Below are positions 15,610 to 23,099 of a stretch of DNA of 39,379 nt, in pieces (positions within the stretch are counted from its first letter, which is position 1; every line of letters starts with the position of its first letter). The notes beneath the pieces are model-generated. The model was given only the letters and a program-made list of their open reading frames with translations, made no database searches and was not told the origin of the DNA. The DNA lies in contig JBEVNO010000010.1 of assembly GCA_040508085.1 (NCBI GenBank), positions 1-39,379 of the forward strand, given 5' to 3'. This DNA is from ZC4RG30 sp040508085 (GTDB taxonomy: Bacteria > Pseudomonadota > Gammaproteobacteria > Steroidobacterales > Steroidobacteraceae). The position numbers and the translations under genes were made by a program.

Positions 15610-16278
15610 CTAGCGCCCGGCGGCCTTGCCGCGCTTCGCCTTGGATTTGGTCTTGGTCTTGGTCTTGGTCTTTGACTTCGACTTCGACTTCGACTTCGAC
15701 GCCGTCTTTCCGGCCGTCGCCGTCTTGCCTGCGGTTTTCCGCTTGGCGGCGGTCTTCGCAACCTTATTCTTGGCCTTCTTGCGCGGCTTCGGGCGCTTGG
15801 CGGGCCACAGCATCGTGCCCCGGCACTTTGGCGAGCCGCAGCGGCAGGCATAGATTTCGTCGACGTTCGGCGGATCGTTCTTGTCACGGCCGATCTGGTA
15901 GTCGTAGCCGAGCTCCTCGCCCTTCTTGATCGGCTTGATCGTATCCACGAACACCCGGCCCTTCTCGGTGTCGGACTCGCAATTGCCGTCGCAGTTGTGG
16001 TTGATGAAGCGCGATTCGTTGCCACCACTGGTGGCATCGATCACCGTCTTGCGATCAGCGATGAACAGGAAGGTGTGGTTGTCGTTAACGTCGGCGTCTT
16101 CGTACCGCTTGTCTGCTTCCTTGTGGGAGATACGCTCGCCGACATATTCGATGAGGCGCGTGCCTTTCGGGATGTCACGCCGCGCAAAGCAGCCGTAACC
16201 GTGCACTTTCGAGTGGCGCACCACCATCCATTTGTTCGGGGGCAGCCCCTTGGCGTTCTTCTTGGATACAGTTGCCAT
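15610..16278 (-). CDS. SET-domain protein-lysine methyltransferase with a basic Lys-Ser/Lys-Thr repeat tail
   Basis: The 222-residue protein has a compact SET domain (about 16-135): HGYG (26-29), RFINHNC (90-96), EELGYDY (121-127). A post-SET zinc segment has CRCGSPKCRGTM with Cys145, 147 and 152, plus Cys96. These are the SAM-binding, knot and zinc elements of SET enzymes that methylate lysine. The last ~60 residues are a histone-H1-like basic tail, including alternating KS and KT units at about 194-212. ATG 16278 sits directly after the thyA stop. Bacterial SET proteins are thinly spread; the target here is unknown. The tail may bind DNA or be a self-substrate. Placement between thyA and folA implies co-transcription. 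Confidence 0.9.
   Translation of the reverse strand: MATVSKKNAKGLPPNKWMVVRHSKVHGYGCFARRDIPKGTRLIEYVGERISHKEADKRYEDADVNDNHTFLFIADRKTVIDATSGGNESRFINHNCDGNCESDTEKGRVFVDTIKPIKKGEELGYDYQIGRDKNDPPNVDEIYACRCGSPKCRGTMLWPAKRPKPRKKAKNKVAKTAAKRKTAGKTATAGKTASKSKSKSKSKTKTKTKTKSKAKRGKAAGR
15647..15700. repeat. Nine tandem hexanucleotides encoding the KT/KS tail
   Basis: On the plus strand four copies of TTGGTC are followed by one TTTGAC and four copies of TTCGAC, 54 bases with no interruption. On the coding (minus) strand they give Lys-Thr and Lys-Ser dipeptides of the SET protein tail. Unit length is a multiple of three, so slippage would change tail length without breaking the frame. Confidence 0.9.
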
Positions 16279-16279
16279 G

Positions 16280-17074
16280 TCAGACCGCCACTGGCGCCTT
16301 GATGGGCGCATGATGCTGATAGTTCACGAACTCGATGTCCTCTGCTTGATAGTCGAACAGGCTGGCCGGCCGGCGCAACAGCTTCAGTCGCGGCGCCGGC
16401 AAGGGCTCGCGCGTCAGCTGCAGGTCGGCCTGCGCCAGATGGTTGATGTACAGGTGGCAATCCCCACCCGTCCAGATGAAATCGCCGGGTATCAGATCGC
16501 ATTGCGCCGCGACCAGGTGGGTCAGCAGTGCGTAGGAGGCGATATTGAATGGCACACCGAGGAACATGTCCGCGCTGCGCTGGTAAAGCTGGCAGGAGAG
16601 GCGGCCTCCGGCCACATAGAACTGGAACAGCGCGTGGCAGGGCAGCAACGCCATCTCGGGCAGCTGACCGACATTCCACGCACTCACCACCATGCGGCGG
16701 GAATCAGGATTGCTGCGCAAGGTCTGCAGCAACTGCGCGAGCTGGTCGACCTGACGGCCATCCGCCGTCTCCCAGGAGCGCCACTGCACGCCATACACAG
16801 GTCCGAGCTCGCCGCGCTCGTCGGCCCATTCGTCCCAGATCGACACACCGTGCTCACGCAGGTAGGCGACATTGCTGTCGCCGCGCAGGAACCACAGCAG
16901 CTCGTGCACCACTGAAGGCAGATGCACCCGCTTGGTGGTCACCAGCGGGAAGCCCTGCTGCAGGTCGAAGCGCAGCTGGGCGCCGAACAACGACAGGGTG
17001 CCGGTGCCGGTGCGGTCGTCCTTGCGCGCACCGTGTTCGCGCACCGCGCGCAGCAATTCGAGGTAGGCCTTCAC
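16280..17074 (-). CDS. thyA: Thymidylate synthase
   Basis: ThyA methylates dUMP to dTMP with 5,10-methylene-THF, producing dihydrofolate. The 264-residue protein is the standard E. coli-like length. It has DRTGTGTLSLFG, TTKRVHLPSVVHELLWFL, the active-site MALLPCHALFQFYV with catalytic Cys, QRSADMFLGVPFNIASYA and GDCHLYINH. GTG 17074 overlaps the lgt stop (GTGA). The SET gene starts one base after its stop. lgt-thyA-folA adjacency is common in Xanthomonadales and relatives. Confidence 0.97.
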   Translation of the reverse strand: MKAYLELLRAVREHGARKDDRTGTGTLSLFGAQLRFDLQQGFPLVTTKRVHLPSVVHELLWFLRGDSNVAYLREHGVSIWDEWADERGELGPVYGVQWRSWETADGRQVDQLAQLLQTLRSNPDSRRMVVSAWNVGQLPEMALLPCHALFQFYVAGGRLSCQLYQRSADMFLGVPFNIASYALLTHLVAAQCDLIPGDFIWTGGDCHLYINHLAQADLQLTREPLPAPRLKLLRRPASLFDYQAEDIEFVNYQHHAPIKAPVAV

Positions 17075-17898
17075 GCGCGAGTGAAGTTTCCGGATGGCCG
17101 TGGCTGCATCTGCGCGCGCAGCAGCAGCACCAGGCCAGCCAGCAGCATCGGCAGCGACAGCAGCTGGCCCATGGTCAGGTAGTCCCCCATCAGGTAGCCG
17201 ATCTGGGCATCCGGCACGCGCACGAACTCGATGCCCATGCGGACCAGTGCATACCAGCTCAGCGCCAGGCCGATGGTCGCGCCACTGGGGCGCCGCCGCC
17301 GCGTGAACCACCACAGCAGCAGGAACATCGCCAGACCCTCCAGGGCCGCCTCGTACAGCTGCGAGGCATGGCGACCCACCAGCTCGCCGGTGACCGCGTC
17401 CGGCACCAGGAACCCCCACTTCCAGTCGGTGGGCGCGCCCCACAGCTCGCTGTTGATGAAATTTCCGATGCGCACGGCGCAGATGCCGATGCCCGACAGC
17501 GGCGCGGCGAAATCCATCACATCGAGAGCCCGCCGTCCGAAGCGCCGCGCGTACAGGCCCATGGCGATGAACCCGCCGATCATCCCGCCATGCCACGACA
17601 TGCCGCCCTGCCAGATCTTCACCGGATAGAGCCAGTCGGCGCGCAGCAGCTCCATCTGGAATGGCAGCACGTAGATCAGCACATAGCCGATGCGGCCGCC
17701 GAGGATGCCGCCGGCCATGGCCCAGAAGATCAGGTCGTCGACCTGCTCCGGCTTCCAGGTGCTGCCCGGACGCCGGGTTGCGCGCCGGCCCAGCCACCAG
17801 GCAACACCGAAGGCGATCACGTACATGACCCCGTACCAGTGGACCTGCAGCGGGCCCAGGTGCAGGGCAACCGGATCGATACGCGGATAAGTCAGCAT
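17071..17898 (-). CDS. lgt: Phosphatidylglycerol--prolipoprotein diacylglyceryl transferase
   Basis: Lgt is the inner-membrane enzyme that moves a diacylglyceryl group from phosphatidylglycerol to the lipobox cysteine of prolipoproteins, the first step of lipoprotein maturation. The 275-residue protein has several membrane segments (first about 23-37, YVIAFGVAWWLG) and the signature region RIGNFINSELWG preceded by GMSWHGGMIGGF. Other family marks are YPRIDPVALHLGPLQVHWYG at the N-terminus and PDAQIGYLMGDYLTMGQLLS near the C-terminus. Its stop overlaps the thyA start. Confidence 0.97.
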   Translation of the reverse strand: MLTYPRIDPVALHLGPLQVHWYGVMYVIAFGVAWWLGRRATRRPGSTWKPEQVDDLIFWAMAGGILGGRIGYVLIYVLPFQMELLRADWLYPVKIWQGGMSWHGGMIGGFIAMGLYARRFGRRALDVMDFAAPLSGIGICAVRIGNFINSELWGAPTDWKWGFLVPDAVTGELVGRHASQLYEAALEGLAMFLLLWWFTRRRRPSGATIGLALSWYALVRMGIEFVRVPDAQIGYLMGDYLTMGQLLSLPMLLAGLVLLLRAQMQPRPSGNFTRA

Positions 17899-17908
17899 CG
17901 GCGCGATT

Positions 17909-19114
17909 CTACCGGGATACGCGCGCGAACAGGGTCTTCAGATAGCGCGTCTCGGGCATGGCCGGATGCACTGGATGATCAGGCGACTGGCCGCCCTGCG
18001 CGATGATGCGCAATTCACGGCCGGTGCTTGCCGCAGCGGACTGCAGCAGTTCCGGCAGATGCTCGGCCGGCAGATGCCAGGAGCAGGAACAACTGACCAG
18101 CAGCGCCTCATCGGCCGCGAGCCGCAGCGCCAGCTGGTTGAGCTTGCGGTAGGCAGCCTCGCCCTTGGGCAGATCCTTGCGACGCTTCACGAATGCCGGC
18201 GGGTCCACCACCAGCACATCGAACTGGCGCCCTTCCGCATGCAGCGCCTCGAGCACGTCGAATGCATCGCCGCGGCGGGTTTCGAGCGTGTGGCCATTGC
18301 GCAGCGCGTTGGCAGTGGCTGCATCCAGCGCCGCAGTGGAGGAATCCACACACAACGCGGCCGCCGCCCCTGCGCCCAGCGCGCCCACGGCCCAGCCGCC
18401 TACATAACTGCACACATCGAGCACCCGGGAGCCGGGCTGCAGGAAGCCGCGCAGTGCCGCCCGGTTGGCAGTCTGGTCATAGAACCAGCCCGTCTTCTGC
18501 CCGGCACCGAGCGGGGCCTGGAAGGACAGCCCCGCCTCCACTACATCCACCAGCGCCGGCACCTCACCGGCAAGGGCATGCACTTCGTGCGGCAAAGCCT
18601 CCAGGTCACGCGCGCCGGTATCGTTCTTCCACACCAGCGTGGTCATGCCCACCACTTCCTGCAACGCCGCCTCGATCAGGGCGCGCCGCTGCTCCATGGC
18701 GAGCGTCGCGATCTGCCCCACCAGCACATCGCCAAAGCGGTCCACCACCAGACCAGGCAGGCCATCCGATTCGCCATACACCAGGCGGTAATGGCGCCCG
18801 CCGCAGTAACGCTCGCGCAGGGCCAGTGCGCTGCGCAGGCGCGCAGCCAGCAATTCGCTGCCGATGGGTACGGCCACATCACGACTCATGATCCTGGCGC
18901 AGATGAGGGCATGTGGATTGGCCAGCGCATAAGCCAGGAACTGCCGGCGGTGATCCAGCACCATGACTGCGGCTCCCGGATCGATGGACGAAAGCGGCGT
19001 GGCCGCGGTGTCAATCTCGTTGGAAAACACCCAGGCATGGCCGCCGCGGATGCGCTTGTCTTCATGGCGCCGGAGCACCAGTTGTGGCAGCTCGGTGCCT
19101 GGCAGATCTGTCAT
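17909..19114 (-). CDS. rlmI: RlmI-type class I SAM-dependent 23S rRNA methyltransferase
   Basis: The 401-residue protein matches the RlmI/YccW group that makes m5C1962 in 23S rRNA. It has an N-terminal PUA-like part (LVLRRHEDKRIRGGHAWVFSNEI), a central EEHUD-like part (YGESDGLPGLVVDRFGD) and a C-terminal Rossmann methyltransferase domain with VLDVCSYVGGW (SAM site), VVDPPAF and the catalytic-region Cys segment SCSCSWH. The end PETRYLKTLFARV is typical. Length is normal for RlmI (about 396). It is 10 bases upstream of lgt on the same strand and may be co-transcribed with it. The RNA target is inferred from the family. Confidence 0.9.
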   Translation of the reverse strand: MTDLPGTELPQLVLRRHEDKRIRGGHAWVFSNEIDTAATPLSSIDPGAAVMVLDHRRQFLAYALANPHALICARIMSRDVAVPIGSELLAARLRSALALRERYCGGRHYRLVYGESDGLPGLVVDRFGDVLVGQIATLAMEQRRALIEAALQEVVGMTTLVWKNDTGARDLEALPHEVHALAGEVPALVDVVEAGLSFQAPLGAGQKTGWFYDQTANRAALRGFLQPGSRVLDVCSYVGGWAVGALGAGAAAALCVDSSTAALDAATANALRNGHTLETRRGDAFDVLEALHAEGRQFDVLVVDPPAFVKRRKDLPKGEAAYRKLNQLALRLAADEALLVSCSCSWHLPAEHLPELLQSAAASTGRELRIIAQGGQSPDHPVHPAMPETRYLKTLFARVSR

Positions 19115-19137
19115 AGTGCCGCGCAGTCTACTGCAGG

Positions 19138-21246
19138 ATGATCAGTTCGATGCCGCATGCTGCGCCACCGCCTATGCCCGGCAACCATCTGGGCTCATCC
19201 ACCAGCCCCTACCTGCTCCAGCACGCCGGCAATCCGGTGGAGTGGTACACATGGGGCGACGCCGCCTTCGATGCCGCACGCAGTTCGGGCAAGCCGGTAC
19301 TGCTATCCATCGGCTACTCTGCGTGCCACTGGTGCCATGTCATGGCGCACGAATCCTTCGAGGATCCGGCCACCGCCGCCGTGATGAATGCGCTGTTCAT
19401 CAACATCAAGGTGGATCGCGAGGAGCGGCCTGACATCGACCGCATCTATCAGCTGGCGCACCAGCTGCTGACGCGCCGCAGCGGCGGCTGGCCGCTCACC
19501 ATGTTCCTCACCCACGACGACCAGCGCCCCTTCTTCGGCGGCACGTACTTCCCCCCCACAGCGCGTGGCGGCATGCCGGGTTTCAGCACCGTGCTGGCAC
19601 GTGTGGCCGAGTACTACCGCGACCAGCGCGCCGCGCTACGGGCGCAGTCCGCAGCACTGGTGGCCGCGCTGGGCAGTCTCGATGCGCCCGCGGCCGGCCC
19701 CGCCCAGCGGCTGGACGACGCACCGCTGCTGCTGCTGCGCCAGCAGCTGGAACAGCGCTTCGACCGCGAGCATGGCGGCTTCACTCCCGCCCCCAAGTTC
19801 CCGCATGCCGGGATGATCAGCCGCCTGCTGCGCGACTGGCACGCCACGTCGTTGAGCGAGCAGCCGGACCTGAACGCGCTGTTCATGGCCACCCTCACGT
19901 TGAAGCGCATGGCCGATGGCGGCGTGTACGACCAGCTGGGCGGCGGCTTCTACCGGTACAGCGTTGACCAGCGCTGGGAGATCCCGCATTTCGAGAAGAT
20001 GCTGTACGACAACGGCATGCTGCTGTCGGTGTACGCCGAGGCAGCCATGGCAACTGGCGACACGGCCTTCAGCCGCGTGGTGCGCGGCACAGCCGATTTC
20101 CTGCTGCAGGAGCTGCGTGGTGACAACGGCGCATTCTGCAGCTCCTTCGATGCGGACTCGGAAGGCCATGAAGGGCGCTACTACGTGTGGGATCCGCAGC
20201 AGGTGGCCGCGGTGCTGGAGGCGCCGGATGCCGCGCTGTTCGGTGCCCGGTATGGCCTTGACCGCCGGGCCAACTTCGAAGGCAGCTGGCACCTGCTCGC
20301 GGCCCGCGAACTCGCGGACCTGGCCGGCACTGCGGACCAGGACAGCATGGATGCCATCGCACAGCGCCTGGACGCCGCCCGCGAGCAGCTCCTGGCGGCG
20401 CGCCGCAGGCGCGTCGCCCCGGTGCGGGACGACAAGATACTCACCGGCTGGAACGCACTCGCCATCCGTGGCCTGGCCGATGCCGCACGCGCACTGGGCG
20501 ACCCGCGGCTGGCCGAGGCGGGCGCCGTGGCGCTGGCATACCTGTGGCAGCATCACTGGCGCGATGGCCGCCTGCTCGCCGTATCGCGCAGCGGCCGCGC
20601 GCAGCTGGGTGCGTACCTGGATGACCATGCCAGCCTGATCGATGCCATCCTGGCCCTGGCTACGGTGCGGTTTGACGCGGGCGCGCTGCAGTTTGCCGCA
20701 CAGCTTGCGGACTGCCTGCTGGCGCACTTCGAGGACAGCGCCCACGGCGGCTTCTATTTCACGGCCTCGGATCACGAGGTTTTGATCCACCGCAGCCGCT
20801 CATTCAGTGACGATGCCACGCCGTCGGGCAATGCCACCGCGGTCGCCGCCCTGCAGAAGCTTGGCTGGCTGCTGGGCGAACCGCGATACCTGGATGCCGC
20901 GGAGCGGGCGCTGCGCGCCGCCTGGGTACAGCTCACCGATACGCCGCTGGCGCTGGTGCACATGGCGACTGCGCTGGAAGAACATCTGCAGCCGCACAGC
21001 TTCGTGATCCTGCGCGGTGAGGCCGCCGAGATCGGCCGCTGGCAACGCCGGCTGCAGGCCGTGTGGCGGCCTCTGGTCAGCGTCATCGCCATACCGGCTG
21101 ATGCGGCCGGCCTGCCCGCGGCGTTCAAGGAAAAGCCGCCCCGAGGGGCGGCTGTGGCGTACCTGTGCCGCGGCAGCACCTGTGAATCACCGCTCACCAC
21201 GCTTGTCGCGGTGGAAGCGGCGCTGCAGCGCGCCCCCGAAGGCTAG
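19138..21246 (+). CDS. YyaL/DUF255 thioredoxin-like, six-hairpin domain protein
   Basis: The 702-residue protein has an N-terminal DUF255 thioredoxin-like domain (about 15-180) with LGSSTSPYLLQHAGNPVEWY and the CHWC pair (63-66, SACHWCHVMAHESFED). Then comes a long helical (alpha/alpha)6-like region with GGVYDQLGGGFYRYSVD and PHFEKMLYDN, and later DDKILTGWNALAI. This is the conserved YyaL/spermatogenesis-associated protein 20 family; its biochemical role is not established. ATG 19138 is used; 19150 and 19174 are alternatives, and conservation begins near residue 16. Its 3' end overlaps the convergent YceI gene by 4 bases and contains the apparent terminator of that operon. Confidence 0.92.
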   Translation: MISSMPHAAPPPMPGNHLGSSTSPYLLQHAGNPVEWYTWGDAAFDAARSSGKPVLLSIGYSACHWCHVMAHESFEDPATAAVMNALFINIKVDREERPDIDRIYQLAHQLLTRRSGGWPLTMFLTHDDQRPFFGGTYFPPTARGGMPGFSTVLARVAEYYRDQRAALRAQSAALVAALGSLDAPAAGPAQRLDDAPLLLLRQQLEQRFDREHGGFTPAPKFPHAGMISRLLRDWHATSLSEQPDLNALFMATLTLKRMADGGVYDQLGGGFYRYSVDQRWEIPHFEKMLYDNGMLLSVYAEAAMATGDTAFSRVVRGTADFLLQELRGDNGAFCSSFDADSEGHEGRYYVWDPQQVAAVLEAPDAALFGARYGLDRRANFEGSWHLLAARELADLAGTADQDSMDAIAQRLDAAREQLLAARRRRVAPVRDDKILTGWNALAIRGLADAARALGDPRLAEAGAVALAYLWQHHWRDGRLLAVSRSGRAQLGAYLDDHASLIDAILALATVRFDAGALQFAAQLADCLLAHFEDSAHGGFYFTASDHEVLIHRSRSFSDDATPSGNATAVAALQKLGWLLGEPRYLDAAERALRAAWVQLTDTPLALVHMATALEEHLQPHSFVILRGEAAEIGRWQRRLQAVWRPLVSVIAIPADAAGLPAAFKEKPPRGAAVAYLCRGSTCESPLTTLVAVEAALQRAPEG
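21130..21153 (-). terminator. Intrinsic terminator of the b561-YceI operon, inside the yyaL coding region
   Basis: Read on the minus strand: a 9-bp perfect inverted repeat (AGCCGCCCC / GGGGCGGCT, arms 21145-21153 and 21134-21142) followed by TTTTCC. It lies about 90 bases beyond the stop of the first YceI gene, within codons about 665-672 of the convergent yyaL-type gene. The strong stem plus T-run fits an intrinsic terminator. Confidence 0.7.
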
Positions 21247-21818
21247 TTCGCCTTCACGGCCTCGATGGAGACCAGCACCTTGGTGTCCATCTTGAAGCCC
21301 ATGCTCTTGCCGTAGTCCATGCCGAAGGCATCGCGCTGGAAAGTGCCCACGGCATCCGCACCGCAGGTCTCCTTCTTGGTCATCGGATTAGGCTTGCACA
21401 TGAAGCTGTTGAGGGTGAGTTTCACCGGCTTGGTCACGCCCTTCAGCGTCAGCTGGCCATCGATCTCGGCCGGCGCATCGCCATTCCACTTGCTGATCTT
21501 GCCCTTGTAGGTCGCGGTCGGGAATTTCGCGGTATCGAACATGTCGGCAGTGCGCGCATGCTCGTTCATCTTATCGTGGCCGAAGTTGACCGAGGCCGCG
21601 TCGATGGTGATGTCCACCTCGCCCGTCTTCGCCGCGGCATCAAGCACCACCTTGCCGGCGGTGGTGTTGAATTTGCCGCGCCACACCGAGAGTCCACCCA
21701 TGTGGTCGGCCTCGAACGAGGGATAGGTGTGCTGCGGATCTACCGTGTACGTGGCAGGCGCTGCAGTGGCGGCGATCCCCGCGGTCAACAGCCCGAGCAT
21801 GGCAATGGAACGGATCAT
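21243..21818 (-). CDS. YceI-family periplasmic lipocalin-like protein (first copy)
   Basis: The 191-residue protein has a signal peptide (about 1-19, ending IAATA) and a YceI domain: YTVDPQHTYPSFEADHMGGL, IDAASVNFGHDKMNEHARTADMFD, FPTATYKGKI and LTLKGVTKPVKLTL. The family binds isoprenoid-like lipids in some members (TT1927b, polyprenyl ligand). It carries two Cys (CKPNPM, ETCGAD) in an inserted loop that could form a disulfide. ATG 21818 has an AAGGAGCC ribosome site and overlaps the stop of the second copy (ATGA), implying coupling. Its role is probably tied to the cytochrome b561 encoded upstream, as in E. coli yceJ-yceI. Confidence 0.94.
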   Translation of the reverse strand: MIRSIAMLGLLTAGIAATAAPATYTVDPQHTYPSFEADHMGGLSVWRGKFNTTAGKVVLDAAAKTGEVDITIDAASVNFGHDKMNEHARTADMFDTAKFPTATYKGKISKWNGDAPAEIDGQLTLKGVTKPVKLTLNSFMCKPNPMTKKETCGADAVGTFQRDAFGMDYGKSMGFKMDTKVLVSIEAVKAN

Positions 21819-22363
21819 TTTCTGGCTCCTTGAGTAACGAGATGGAATTTCACGACTACCTTGTCGTCCAGCGCTTCTTCCCAGATGGGATCGCCAATGC
21901 CGAAGGCCTTGCGGGAAATGGTGAAACTGCCGTCGAAGGCACCGGCGGCGACCGTGACCGGCACGGTGATGTTCTGCACCCTGCCCTTGATGGTCAGTTG
22001 ACCGGTGGCCTCGAAGCGGTTGGCCGCCAGCGGCTTGATGGCGGTGGACTTGAACACCCCTCTGGGATGAGCGGCGCTGTCGAACCAGGATTTCTTCACC
22101 AGCTCGGCGCTGTAGGCCGGATCGCCCAGGTCCAGGCTGGTCATGTCCACTTCGATGCTGGCAGTGGCCGCAGCCACATTGACCGGATCGTAATCGATCT
22201 GCCCGGTGAAGCGCGTGAACGGGGATTCCACCGCCACGCCCTCCTGCTTGAAGGTGGCGGTGAGCTTGCTCTGCGTGGCTGGACCCACCGCCAGCGGCGC
22301 CGCGAGCAACAGGCCGGACACCACCAACAATCCCGCGGCCAGCAACTGCTTCGTAGATCGCAT
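21815..22363 (-). CDS. YceI-family protein (second, divergent copy)
   Basis: The 182-residue protein has a long hydrophobic signal peptide (about 6-22) and a YceI domain with the motifs FTRFTGQIDYDP, ASIEVDMTSLDLGDPAYSAE, FDSAAHPRGVFKSTAI, GQLTIKGRVQNITVPVTV and RKAFGIGDPIW. It is clearly divergent from its neighbour and lacks the Cys pair seen there. ATG 22363 is chosen because AAGGAGG sits 6 bases before it; the longer frame upstream overlaps the b561 gene. The gene is 16 bases downstream of cytochrome b561 and overlaps the first YceI copy by 4 bases. Confidence 0.93.
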   Translation of the reverse strand: MRSTKQLLAAGLLVVSGLLLAAPLAVGPATQSKLTATFKQEGVAVESPFTRFTGQIDYDPVNVAAATASIEVDMTSLDLGDPAYSAELVKKSWFDSAAHPRGVFKSTAIKPLAANRFEATGQLTIKGRVQNITVPVTVAAGAFDGSFTISRKAFGIGDPIWEEALDDKVVVKFHLVTQGARK

Positions 22364-22379
22364 CGAAATCCTCCTTGGG

Positions 22380-22928
22380 TCAGCCAAGCCACACCAGCAT
22401 GCGGCGCAGAGTATGGTCCTTCACGATGAACTGGTGATGAAGCGCTCCCAGCACATGCACCGCCACGAGCGCGGCGAACGCGATGGCGAGCCAGCTGTGC
22501 ACTTCGACCCAGGTGGCTGCCAGTTCGCGATTGCGGGCCACCAGGTCCGGCAGCGGCAGCTTGCCGAGGTACACCACCCGGTAACCTGCCGCATTGCTGT
22601 AGATCCAGCCAGTCAGCGGCACCACCAGCATCAGCAGGTAGAGAGCACCGTGGGCCACGGTCGCAGCCCGCACCTGCCAGCGGGGCATGCTCGGCAGGGG
22701 CGGTGGCCGGTGGGTGAGCCGCCACCACAGGCGCAGCAGGGCCAGTGCCAGCACCGTCACTCCCAGCCACTTGTGGTAATTGTAGAGTTTCAGGCGCTGC
22801 GGGCTGATGGCGAGGTCGGTCATGGTCCACCCCATGAACCAGGTAGCCAGTACCAGCCCGGCGACCAGCCAGTGCAGGGTCACTGCTGTACGGGTGTAGT
22901 GCGCGGGTGCAGCCATGTGGGCGGGCAT
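22380..22928 (-). CDS. Cytochrome b561 (YceJ/CybB type)
   Basis: A 182-residue four-helix membrane cytochrome b. Helices run at about 15-35, 51-71, 90-110 and 141-163. Likely haem ligands are His in TLHWLVAG, NYHKWLGV, VEVHSWLA and AVHVLGALHH. Such proteins carry electrons between quinol and periplasmic partners or superoxide. I chose ATG 22928, 10 bases after AGGA; ATG 22916 and a TTG at 22949 are alternatives. With the two YceI genes it forms a three-gene operon ending at the hairpin at 21130-21153. Confidence 0.93.
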   Translation of the reverse strand: MPAHMAAPAHYTRTAVTLHWLVAGLVLATWFMGWTMTDLAISPQRLKLYNYHKWLGVTVLALALLRLWWRLTHRPPPLPSMPRWQVRAATVAHGALYLLMLVVPLTGWIYSNAAGYRVVYLGKLPLPDLVARNRELAATWVEVHSWLAIAFAALVAVHVLGALHHQFIVKDHTLRRMLVWLG

Positions 22929-22949
22929 TGTAAGGGTGTCCTGGCGCAA

Positions 22950-23099
22950 GGCGCCGAAAGCCTTCGCTGCCCAGACAGCCAGCTATACGAAAGGCCCTCC
23001 AAAGGGAACCAACCGGCGCGGCGCGACTCAATATACTAGGCGACCAACCGAGTACGGCCGCCGGGCCGATACCTGCCACAGAGCTTTTGGGGGACATCA
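22950..23099. promoter_or_regulatory. Divergent promoter region of the b561 operon and the DUF1592 cassette
   Basis: This 150-base gap separates two divergent units. On the plus strand TATACT at 23032-23037 is a good -10-like element about 60 bases before the DUF1592 ATG; no clear sigma70 -35 is present, but GGGAACC at 23004-23010 resembles the -35 of ECF sigma promoters. The spacing to TATACT (about 21) does not fit well. Assignment is tentative. Confidence 0.3.

Noticed and set aside
15647..15700. CRISPR-like repeat array
   Set aside because: The hexamers are contiguous, have no spacers and encode an in-frame KT/KS tail, so this is a coding microsatellite.
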